DNA from: an uncultured Bordetella sp.
GTDB lineage: Bacteria > Pseudomonadota > Gammaproteobacteria > Burkholderiales > Burkholderiaceae_B
DNA length: 13,265 nt
NCBI GenBank assembly: GCA_937881145.1
Contig: CALGFL010000360.1
Coordinates: forward strand, 1-13,265
Direction: 5' to 3'
Positions 7,997 through 13,265 of the stretch are shown piece after piece. The translations under genes and the position numbers were made by a program. Position 1 is the first letter of the stretch. Every line of letters starts with the position of its first letter. The notes under the pieces are model-generated. The model searched no databases, had not been told where the DNA came from, and worked only from the letters and a program-made list of their open reading frames with translations.

Positions 7997-9568
7997 TTAT
8001 GCGGCGGGTTCGGCGGCGCGGGACGCGCTGACGCCGAAGTCTTCGGGGTAATGATTCAGTGCCGACAGCACCGGGTAGGGTGCCATGCCGCCCAGCGCGC
8101 ACAGCGAGCCGCCCAGCATGGTGTCGCACAGATCGCGCAGCAGTTCCACATGCTGTTCTCGCTGCGGACCGCCGGCGATGATCTTGTCGATGGTCTCGAC
8201 GCCGCGCGTCGAGCCGATGCGGCAGGGCGTGCACTTGCCGCACGATTCGACCGCGCAGAACTCCATGGCGTAGCGCGCCATGCGCGCCATGTCCACGGTG
8301 TCGTCGAAAGCCACCAGGCCGCCGTGGCCGATCATGGCCGAAATGCCGACGTAGGCTTCATAGTCGAGCGGCACGTCCCACTGCGACTCGGGCAGGTAGG
8401 CGCCCAGCGGTCCGCCCACCTGCACCGCGCGCAGCGGCCGGCCGGAGGCGGAACCGCCGCCGAAGTCGTAAAGCAATTCGCGCAGCGTGAGGCCGAAGGC
8501 CTTTTCGACCAGGCCGCCGTGCTTGAGGTTGCCCGCCAGCTGGAAGGGCAGGGTGCCGTTCGAGCGGCCCACGCCGTAGTCGCGGTAGTAGTTTGCGCCG
8601 CGCGCCAGGATGATGGGCACCGAGGCCAGCGAGATCACGTTGTTGATGACGGTGGGCTGGCCGAACAGGCCCTGGATCGCGGGCAGCGGCGGTTTGGCGC
8701 GTACGACGCCGCGCTTGCCTTCCAGGCTTTCCAGTAGCGAGGTCTCTTCGCCGCAGATATAGGCGCCGGCGCCCTTGCGCACTTCCAGGTCGAAGGCCCG
8801 GCCGTTGCCGAGGACGTTCGCGCCCAGCCAGCCGGCCTTGCGCGCGCGGGCTATGGCCTCTTCGAGCGCGGCGATGGCGTGCGGGTATTCCGAACGCACG
8901 TAGATATAGCCTTGCGTGGCGCCCACCGCCAGGCCGGCGATGGTCATGCCTTCGATCAGCACGTAGGGGTCGCCTTCCATCAGCATGCGGTCGGCGAACG
9001 TGCCCGAGTCGCCCTCGTCGGCGTTGCAAACCACGTACTTCTGCGTCGCGCTGGCAGCCAGCACGGTCTTCCACTTGATGCCCGTTGGAAAGGCCGCGCC
9101 GCCGCGGCCGCGCAGGCCGGAGTTCAATACTTCGTCGACGATCTGCGCTGGCGTCATCGCAATCGCGCGCCGCAGGCCTTGCAGGCCGCCGTGGGCCGTA
9201 TAGTCGTCCAGCGACAAGGGATCGGTGATCCCCACGCGGGCGAAAGTCAGGCGTTCCTGATTCTTGAGGTAGGCCATGTCTTCGGTCGGCCCATGGCACA
9301 GTGCGTGCGCGCCGCCCTGCAGCCAGCCGGCATCGAAAAGCCCGGCCACATCCTCGGGCTGCACCGGGCCGTAGGCCACGCGCCCTTGCGGCGTGGCGAT
9401 CTCGACCAGGGGTTCCAGCCACAGCAGTCCGCGCGAACCGTTACGCACCAAGGCGACGTCCAGGCCGCGCTTTTGCGCTTCGCGCTCGACGGCCTCGGCC
9501 ACCGCGTCGGCATCCACGGCCAGCGCGGCGGCGTCGCGCGGCACATAAATCTTGATGGGAGCGTTCAT
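7997..9568 (-). CDS. fdsB: NAD-dependent formate dehydrogenase beta subunit FdsB (FMN/NADH-binding, NuoF-like)
   Basis: FdsB takes electrons from FdsA and reduces NAD+ on FMN. I place the start at the ATG ending at 9568, which overlaps the fdsG stop by 4 nt (ATGA). The frame is open further upstream, but that part lies over fdsG and reads as arginine/proline-rich shadow. The product then has 523 residues. The N-terminal ~115 look like the thioredoxin-like extension of this family, without a cluster-binding cysteine set. The NuoF core follows: FMN-site GRGGAAFPTG (154-163), CNADEGDSGT (181-190), the NADH-site GAGAYICGEETSLL (266-279), and the [4Fe-4S] ligands ESCGKCTPC (Cys443, 446, 449) plus Cys490 in SLCALGG. 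It is homologous to complex I subunit NuoF, but the neighbouring genes show it belongs to formate dehydrogenase. fdsA starts 28 nt downstream. Confidence 0.96.
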   Translation of the reverse strand: MNAPIKIYVPRDAAALAVDADAVAEAVEREAQKRGLDVALVRNGSRGLLWLEPLVEIATPQGRVAYGPVQPEDVAGLFDAGWLQGGAHALCHGPTEDMAYLKNQERLTFARVGITDPLSLDDYTAHGGLQGLRRAIAMTPAQIVDEVLNSGLRGRGGAAFPTGIKWKTVLAASATQKYVVCNADEGDSGTFADRMLMEGDPYVLIEGMTIAGLAVGATQGYIYVRSEYPHAIAALEEAIARARKAGWLGANVLGNGRAFDLEVRKGAGAYICGEETSLLESLEGKRGVVRAKPPLPAIQGLFGQPTVINNVISLASVPIILARGANYYRDYGVGRSNGTLPFQLAGNLKHGGLVEKAFGLTLRELLYDFGGGSASGRPLRAVQVGGPLGAYLPESQWDVPLDYEAYVGISAMIGHGGLVAFDDTVDMARMARYAMEFCAVESCGKCTPCRIGSTRGVETIDKIIAGGPQREQHVELLRDLCDTMLGGSLCALGGMAPYPVLSALNHYPEDFGVSASRAAEPAA

Positions 9569-10050
9569 GAGCGGACCTCGTCCTGGGAAGGCGCCTTGCG
9601 TGCGGTGTCGAGCAGGCGGTCCAGCCGGGCCGCGGTGACGCGCGCATGAGGCTGGCCGTCGAGCATCACGGCCGGCGATTGCGCGCACAAACCCAGGCAG
9701 TAGACCGGTTCGAGCGCGAATGCGCCGTCGGCGCTGACGGCATGAAAGTCGCAGCCCAGACGCGTGCGGGCATGGCCGGCCAGGGCTTCGCCGCCCATGG
9801 CCTGGCAGGACTCGGCGCGGCACACTTCCAGCGTGTGGCGCGCGCCAGGTGTGCTGCGAAAGTGCGGATAGAACGTGATGACGCCATGCACTTCGGCGCG
9901 CGACAGGTTCAGCGCGGCGGCGATTTCGGGTACGGCATCGGGCGGGATGCAGCCCAACTCGTGCTGGACCGCATGCAGAATGGGTAGCAACGCGCCGGGC
10001 ATGTCGCGCAGGCGGGTCACGATGTCGTTGACGACGGATTTATCATGCAT
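9565..10050 (-). CDS. fdsG: NAD-dependent formate dehydrogenase gamma subunit FdsG (NuoE-like [2Fe-2S])
   Basis: FdsG carries a [2Fe-2S] cluster in a thioredoxin-like fold and belongs to the NADH-side diaphorase unit together with FdsB. The 161-residue protein has an N-terminal helical bundle (about 1-65) with LLPILHAVQHELGCIP (21-36) and EVHGVITFYPHFR (53-65), both typical of the NuoE family. The four ligands are Cys77 and Cys82 (CRAESC) and Cys118 and Cys122 (CLGLC). It is the first gene of the operon: AGGAG lies 8 nt before the ATG, and the upstream 158 nt form a divergent AT-rich control region. Its TGA overlaps the fdsB ATG, so translation of the two partner subunits is probably coupled. 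Length and motifs are normal for the family. Confidence 0.96.
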   Translation of the reverse strand: MHDKSVVNDIVTRLRDMPGALLPILHAVQHELGCIPPDAVPEIAAALNLSRAEVHGVITFYPHFRSTPGARHTLEVCRAESCQAMGGEALAGHARTRLGCDFHAVSADGAFALEPVYCLGLCAQSPAVMLDGQPHARVTAARLDRLLDTARKAPSQDEVRS

Positions 10051-10208
10051 CGTCGGGTCTCCTGAACCGGGGCCGCCTAGATAGCTTGCGGCTTTTCATT
10101 GGAATGCCTGGAACGGATTAATATGGTGAAAAGAACATATTAATATTGCCAGGTTACGCTTATATTGACACCATAATACGGTTCTTTTTCGCACTCAATA
10201 AGAAATAG
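10051..10208. promoter_or_regulatory. Divergent control region between the fds operon and its probable regulator
   Basis: This 158-nt gap lies between the diverging starts of fdsG and the regulator gene and is strikingly AT-rich between about 10116 and 10205 compared with its GC-rich surroundings. A perfect inverted repeat, ATTAATATG (10117-10125) and CATATTAAT (10136-10144) separated by 10 nt, is a strong operator candidate. Two further inverted matches exist: ATGGTG (10123-10128) with CACCAT (10169-10174), and AAAAGAAC (10129-10136) with GTTCTTTT (10181-10188). TATAAG (10159-10164 on the minus strand) could be the fds -10 element, but no good -35 accompanies it. A perfect TTGACA (10165-10170, plus strand) lacks a convincing -10. 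The region must hold both promoters by position, but I cannot place them exactly. Confidence 0.7.
10117..10144. repeat. Perfect inverted repeat, 9-bp arms, candidate operator
   Basis: The arms ATTAATATG and CATATTAAT pair without mismatch around a 10-nt spacer, giving a 28-bp dyad. The right arm also overlaps a 10-bp self-palindrome, ATATTAATAT (10137-10146). The size suits a dimeric winged-helix regulator of the ModE/LysR class, and the gene next to it encodes one. The site lies 66 nt from the fdsG start and 64 nt from the regulator start. The dyad is seen directly; its binding partner is inferred. Confidence 0.65.
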
Positions 10209-11288
10209 ATGACATATAGGTTCCAGCTGAATCTGCGTCCGCAATGGTCGCTCGACGGTGCGCAAGACGAGCAGGACCTGCCCCTGGGCAGTGTTCTGTC
10301 CTTACTGTCGGCCATTGACACCACCGGCCACATCGCCGGCGCCTGCCGGGCCTGCGGCCTGTCCTATCGCCATGCCTGGGGCGTGCTGCGGCGGTTCGAG
10401 AGCATTTTCGGCACGCCGCTGCTCATCACGCGGCGGCGCCAAGGCACCCAACTGTCTGAATTCGCCCAGCGCCTGCTGTGGGCCAACCGGCGCATCGAGG
10501 CGCGCCTGGCGCCCACGCTCGAAAGCATGGCCTCCGAACTGCAGGAAGAACTCGAGCGTCTGCTGCCGCGCGCCGCGCCGCACCTGCGGCTGCATGCCAG
10601 CCACGGCTTCGCGGTCGAGGCCATGATGCGGCACGTGAGCCGCAACGGCCTGGGCCTGGAGTTGCGCTACCGCACCGCCGTCGAAGCCCTGGCCGCGCTC
10701 GAACACCGCGAGTGCGACCTGGCGGGCTTTCAGGTGCCCTGCGGCGAATTCGAGTCGGTCATTCTCGAGGCCTATCGTCCCTGGCTGGACGCCGACGAAT
10801 ACCTGCTGGTTCATCTGGCGATGCGCAATACGGGCCTGTTCGTGCAGCCCGGCAATCCCAAGCACATCACCGGCATCGCCGATCTCGCTCGGCCCGACGT
10901 GCGCTTCGTCAACCGCCAGATCGGCTCCAGTACGCGCCACCTGATCAAGGCCATGCTGGAACGCGCGGGCCTGTCCACCAGCCAGGTGCAGGGCTACGAG
11001 ACCAGCGAGTTCACGCACATGGCCATCGCCGCGCATATCGCCAGCGGCATGGCCGACACCGGCGTGGGCGTCGAAACCGCCGCGCAGCGCTTCGGCCTGG
11101 ATTTCATCCTTCTGGCGCGCGAGCGCTACTTCTTCGCCGTGCGCAAGACCGACATGGATACGCCGGCGATGTGCGAATTGCTGGACGTCATACGCGGTCC
11201 GGAATACATCGGCGAGCTCGATCTGCTGCCGGGCTACGACGTCGTCGACGTGGGCCAGGCGATGACCTTGAAAGAGGCCTTTCCATGA
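10209..11288 (+). CDS. ModE/LysR-like transcriptional regulator with PBP-like sensor domain, probable regulator of the fds operon
   Basis: The 359-residue protein has an N-terminal winged helix-turn-helix of the ModE/LysR type (about 26-95; ISSUE-type core [18 protein letters not shown] at 43-60 followed by a wing-like [16 protein letters not shown]). A short helical linker (96-120) connects it to a periplasmic-binding-protein-like domain (about 125-340). Within that domain [13 protein letters not shown] (233-245) and [19 protein letters not shown] (269-287) fit the family found in molybdate/formate-related regulators. It lacks the Mop (TOBE) domains of true ModE, so the ligand may not be molybdate; formate is a reasonable guess because it diverges from fds. 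It may correspond to FdsR described for Cupriavidus, but I cannot confirm orthology. The ATG has only a weak purine stretch (AAGAAA) upstream. Its stop overlaps the moaA start by 4 nt, so it is co-transcribed with moaA and mobA. Confidence 0.88.
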   Translation: MTYRFQLNLRPQWSLDGAQDEQDLPLGSVLSLLSAIDTTGHIAGACRACGLSYRHAWGVLRRFESIFGTPLLITRRRQGTQLSEFAQRLLWANRRIEARLAPTLESMASELQEELERLLPRAAPHLRLHASHGFAVEAMMRHVSRNGLGLELRYRTAVEALAALEHRECDLAGFQVPCGEFESVILEAYRPWLDADEYLLVHLAMRNTGLFVQPGNPKHITGIADLARPDVRFVNRQIGSSTRHLIKAMLERAGLSTSQVQGYETSEFTHMAIAAHIASGMADTGVGVETAAQRFGLDFILLARERYFFAVRKTDMDTPAMCELLDVIRGPEYIGELDLLPGYDVVDVGQAMTLKEAFP

Positions 11289-12394
11289 GCAAAGTGATTT
11301 TCCTCGCCGACGAGCGCGCCGCCCGACCCGAGCCGCCGCTGCAGGCCGCGCCCCATGCGCGGCGGCCCGGCGAGCCCCTTGCCGATACCCGCGCCAGGCC
11401 CATGCGCGACCTGCGCATCTCGGTCACCGACCGCTGCAACTTCCGCTGCAACTATTGCATGCCGCGCGATGTATTCGACAGCAACTACGCTTTCATGCCG
11501 CATTCGGCGCTACTCTCGTTCGAGGAGATCGCGCGCCTGGCCGGCACGTTCGCGCAGCTGGGCGTCGAGAAGATCCGCCTGACGGGCGGCGAGCCCCTGC
11601 TGCGCAAGAACATCGAATCCCTGATCGCTATGCTGTCCGCGCTGCGCACGCCGCAAGGCCGGCCGCTGGACATCACGCTCACGACCAACGGCGTGCTGCT
11701 GGCGCGCAAGGCGCGCGCGTTGAAAGACGCGGGCCTCACCCGCGTCACCGTGAGCCTGGATGCGCTGGACGCCGATCTGTTCGCGCGCATGAGCGACAGC
11801 GATTTCACGCCCGACGACGTGCTGCGCGGCGTGGGCGCGGCGGCCGAAGCAGGGCTGGCATCGATCAAGATCAATATGGTGGTGCGCCGTGGATTCAACG
11901 ACGGGCAGATCCTGCCCATGGCGCGGCGCTTTCGCGGCACGGGCCAGGTGCTGCGCTTCATCGAGTACATGGACGTGGGCAGCACCAACGGCTGGAACCT
12001 CGCCGAGGTCGTGCCCACCGCCGAGGTGCTCGAGCGCATCGGCCGGGAATTTCCCCTGGAGGCGGTAGCCGACGAGGCAATGGGCCGGGTGGCCGAACGC
12101 TGGCGCTATTGCGACGGCGCGGGCGAGATCGGCGTCATCTCCAGCGTGTCCCACGCCTTCTGCGGCGGATGCACGCGCGCGCGCCTGTCGCCGGAAGGCA
12201 AGCTGTTCCTGTGCCTGTTCGCCAGCGCGGGTTACGACCTGCGCGAGCCGCTGCGCGGCGGTGCCGACGACGCCCGGTTGGCCGATCTGATCGCCGGCAT
12301 CTGGTCGCGGCGCGACGACAACTATTCCGAACGCCGCGCCCAAGGCCTGCCGCAGGCCGCGCGCAAGATCGAGATGAGCTATATCGGTGGCTGA
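11285..12394 (+). CDS. moaA: GTP 3',8-cyclase MoaA (molybdenum cofactor biosynthesis, radical SAM)
   Basis: MoaA converts GTP to 3',8-cyclo-7,8-dihydro-GTP, the first step of molybdopterin synthesis, which MoaC then completes to cyclic pyranopterin. The 369-residue protein carries the radical-SAM cluster motif CNFRCNYC (Cys51, 55, 58). It also has the SAM-contact region LTGGEPLLR (99-107), LTTNGVLL (132-139), the second [4Fe-4S] cluster that binds GTP (Cys293, 296 and 310), and the essential C-terminal Gly-Gly. The start is set by the ATGA overlap with the regulator stop and by AGAGG 7 nt upstream. The open frame continues further upstream but lies over the regulator gene. This start gives an N-terminal extension of about 40 residues before [12 protein letters not shown], low in complexity and probably disordered. 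Its product feeds the cofactor of the divergent formate dehydrogenase, among others. Confidence 0.96.
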   Translation: MSKVIFLADERAARPEPPLQAAPHARRPGEPLADTRARPMRDLRISVTDRCNFRCNYCMPRDVFDSNYAFMPHSALLSFEEIARLAGTFAQLGVEKIRLTGGEPLLRKNIESLIAMLSALRTPQGRPLDITLTTNGVLLARKARALKDAGLTRVTVSLDALDADLFARMSDSDFTPDDVLRGVGAAAEAGLASIKINMVVRRGFNDGQILPMARRFRGTGQVLRFIEYMDVGSTNGWNLAEVVPTAEVLERIGREFPLEAVADEAMGRVAERWRYCDGAGEIGVISSVSHAFCGGCTRARLSPEGKLFLCLFASAGYDLREPLRGGADDARLADLIAGIWSRRDDNYSERRAQGLPQAARKIEMSYIGG

Positions 12395-12998
12395 TATTTC
12401 CTTCGAGGGTGCGGCCGGCCTGATCCTGGCCGGCGGGCGCGCCGCCCGCATGCGGGCGGCCGACAAGGGCCTGCTCATGCTGGCTGGACGGCCGCTCGTG
12501 GCGCACGCGGCGCGGCGCCTTGCACCGCAGGTCCAGTCCCTGTTCATCAGCGCCAATCGCAATGCCGGGCGCTATGCGCAATACGGCCAGGTGCTGCCCG
12601 ACGATCCGGCTTTCGAGGCCTGGCCCGGCCCGCTGGCCGGCGTGGCGGCAGGGCTGAGCGCCTGGTCCGGCCCCTGGCTGGTGGTGGCGCCCTGCGATAC
12701 GCCCTTTCTGCCGCTCGACCTGGCCGTGCGCCTGATCGGCGCCGCTCAGGCGCAGGGCGCGCCGCTGGCGGTAGCCTGTGCGGGAGGGCGGCGGCATTCG
12801 GTTTGCATGGCGCTGCGCACCTCGCTCGCGGACGATCTGCGCGACTATCTGCGAGGGGGCGACCGCAAGGTGGATCTCTGGCAGGCGCGCGTGGGCGGGG
12901 TCGAGGTCGGCTTCGACGACGCGGCTCAAGGGTTCCTCAACATCAATACCCCTGAAGATCTCTCGGCAGCCGAACAAGGCGTCAACAGCCAGCAGTAA
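12387..12998 (+). CDS. mobA: Molybdenum cofactor guanylyltransferase MobA
   Basis: MobA joins GMP from GTP to Mo-molybdopterin to make the guanine dinucleotide form; bis-MGD is the cofactor that FdsA needs. The 203-residue protein has the nucleotide-binding loop [11 protein letters not shown] (12-22) with DKG (26-28), GPLAGV (81-86), the metal-binding PCDTPFLP (102-109, Asp104) and [10 protein letters not shown] (183-192). These are the family hallmarks, and the length is normal. The start is a GTG (12387-12389), read as Met, inside the end of moaA with an 8-nt overlap. No ATG exists before the LAGG loop, because the first one falls inside it, so GTG is the best start. Overlap with moaA implies translational coupling. 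The usual Gly after RM is replaced by Arg-Ala-Ala (RMRAADKG). Confidence 0.94.
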   Translation: MADISFEGAAGLILAGGRAARMRAADKGLLMLAGRPLVAHAARRLAPQVQSLFISANRNAGRYAQYGQVLPDDPAFEAWPGPLAGVAAGLSAWSGPWLVVAPCDTPFLPLDLAVRLIGAAQAQGAPLAVACAGGRRHSVCMALRTSLADDLRDYLRGGDRKVDLWQARVGGVEVGFDDAAQGFLNINTPEDLSAAEQGVNSQQ

Positions 12999-13002
12999 GA
13001 TC

Positions 13003-13031
13003 GACGATTCACCGTTCCACCAGGAATCGTC
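13003..13031 (+). promoter_or_regulatory. Stem-loop covering the ribosome binding site of the EF-G gene
   Basis: GACGATTC (13003-13010) and GAATCGTC (13024-13031) form a perfect 8-bp stem with a 13-nt loop in the mobA-fusA gap. The right arm ends directly before the ATG at 13032. The Shine-Dalgarno-like AGGA (13022-13025) lies half in the loop and half in the stem. The left arm begins 4 nt after the mobA stop, so ribosomes finishing mobA would unfold it. There is no following T-run, so it is not an intrinsic terminator. The structure is seen; translational control by it is inferred. Confidence 0.5.
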
Positions 13032-13265
13032 ATGACTCGCCGCACACCCCTTGAGCGCTATCGCAATATCGGCATCTCCGCCCACATCGACGCGGGCAAG
13101 ACCACCACGACCGAGCGCATCCTCTATTACACCGGCATTCCCCACCCGATCGGCGAGGTGCACGACGGCGCGGCGGTGATGGACTGGATGGAGCAAGAGC
13201 AGGAGCGCGGCATCACCATCACCTCGGCGGCGACCACCGCGTTCTGGCGCGGCATGGCGGGCAAT
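13032..13265 (+). CDS. fusA: Elongation factor G, N-terminal part (3' end outside window); probably the second copy
   Basis: The frame opens at ATG 13032 and runs off the window end after 78 codons. It reads as the N-terminus of EF-G, the GTPase that drives ribosomal translocation. It starts [20 protein letters not shown], has the P-loop [12 protein letters not shown] (17-28) and the switch region up to [12 protein letters not shown], and matches EF-G rather than EF-Tu or LepA. The usual fusA lies in the str operon between rpsG and tuf. Here the neighbour is mobA, so this is probably the second EF-G (fusA2) common in Burkholderiales. It begins 33 nt after mobA behind a stem-loop, and may be read through from the moaA-mobA transcript or have its own promoter. 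The remaining domains are not visible, so intactness cannot be judged. Confidence 0.9.
   Translation, partial: MTRRTPLERYRNIGISAHIDAGKTTTTERILYYTGIPHPIGEVHDGAAVMDWMEQEQERGITITSAATTAFWRGMAGN

Noticed and set aside
9569-9823. Upstream extension of fdsB by 85 codons
   Set aside because: The extra part overlaps fdsG in another frame and reads as Arg/Pro-rich shadow. The ATG at 9568 overlaps the fdsG stop and starts the conserved protein.
7997-10050. fdsB/fdsG as complex I genes nuoF/nuoE
   Set aside because: Homology is real, but the adjacent fdsA, fdhD and fdsD and the absence of other nuo genes place them in formate dehydrogenase.
10165-10170. Perfect -35 consensus TTGACA on the plus strand as promoter of the regulator
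   Set aside because: No acceptable -10 hexamer lies 15-19 nt downstream (the sequence there is TTCGCA-like), so I do not call a promoter from it.
10478-11284. Upstream extension of moaA by 269 codons over the regulator
   Set aside because: This part is Arg/Ala/His-rich shadow of the regulator. The ATG at 11285 has a Shine-Dalgarno site and an ATGA overlap.

Overview
The window is GC-rich chromosomal DNA with dense, tightly packed genes and no RNA genes, mobile elements, CRISPR arrays or large repeats that I can see. Gene content and protein style (lptD-surA-ksgA, an fdsGBACD-type formate dehydrogenase operon, a betaproteobacterial-looking MoaA, a second EF-G) point to a betaproteobacterium of the order Burkholderiales. 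Alcaligenaceae such as Bordetella or Achromobacter are the most likely, but that is inference from recalled family content, not from a search.

Region 1 (1-3031, + strand) is an envelope/ribosome housekeeping operon: the 3' end of lptD (LPS insertion), surA (periplasmic chaperone for outer-membrane proteins) and ksgA/rsmA (16S rRNA dimethyltransferase). The first two overlap (TAATG) and the third follows after 6 nt. The pdxA gene that often sits between surA and ksgA is absent here.

Region 2 (3068-3880, - strand) is a single alpha/beta-hydrolase gene of unknown substrate, convergent with ksgA and downstream of the formate dehydrogenase operon.

Region 3 (3973-10050, - strand) is a complete operon for a soluble, NAD-linked, molybdenum-dependent formate dehydrogenase. 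In transcription order it runs fdsG (NuoE-like [2Fe-2S]), fdsB (NuoF-like FMN/NADH and [4Fe-4S]), fdsA (catalytic, with all cluster ligands and an active-site Cys), fdhD/fdsC (sulfur transfer to the cofactor) and fdsD (small delta subunit).

Region 4 (10051-10208) is an AT-rich divergent control region. It carries a perfect 9-bp-arm inverted repeat and a second set of inverted motifs, so it is the most likely operator region for the fds operon and the divergent regulator.

Region 5 (10209-12998, + strand) is an overlapping operon of a ModE/LysR-like regulator with a periplasmic-binding-protein-like sensor domain, then moaA and mobA. MoaA starts molybdopterin synthesis, MobA adds GMP to make the guanine dinucleotide cofactor, FdhD sulfurates that cofactor and FdsA uses it. 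Enzyme, cofactor supply and regulator therefore form one functional module.

Region 6 (13032 to the end) is the start of an EF-G gene, probably the second copy (fusA2). A perfect 8-bp stem-loop covers its ribosome binding site and ends directly at the start codon.

I did not find an obviously new biological system. The best leads are the two regulatory structures, in the fds/regulator divergent region and at the fusA start.
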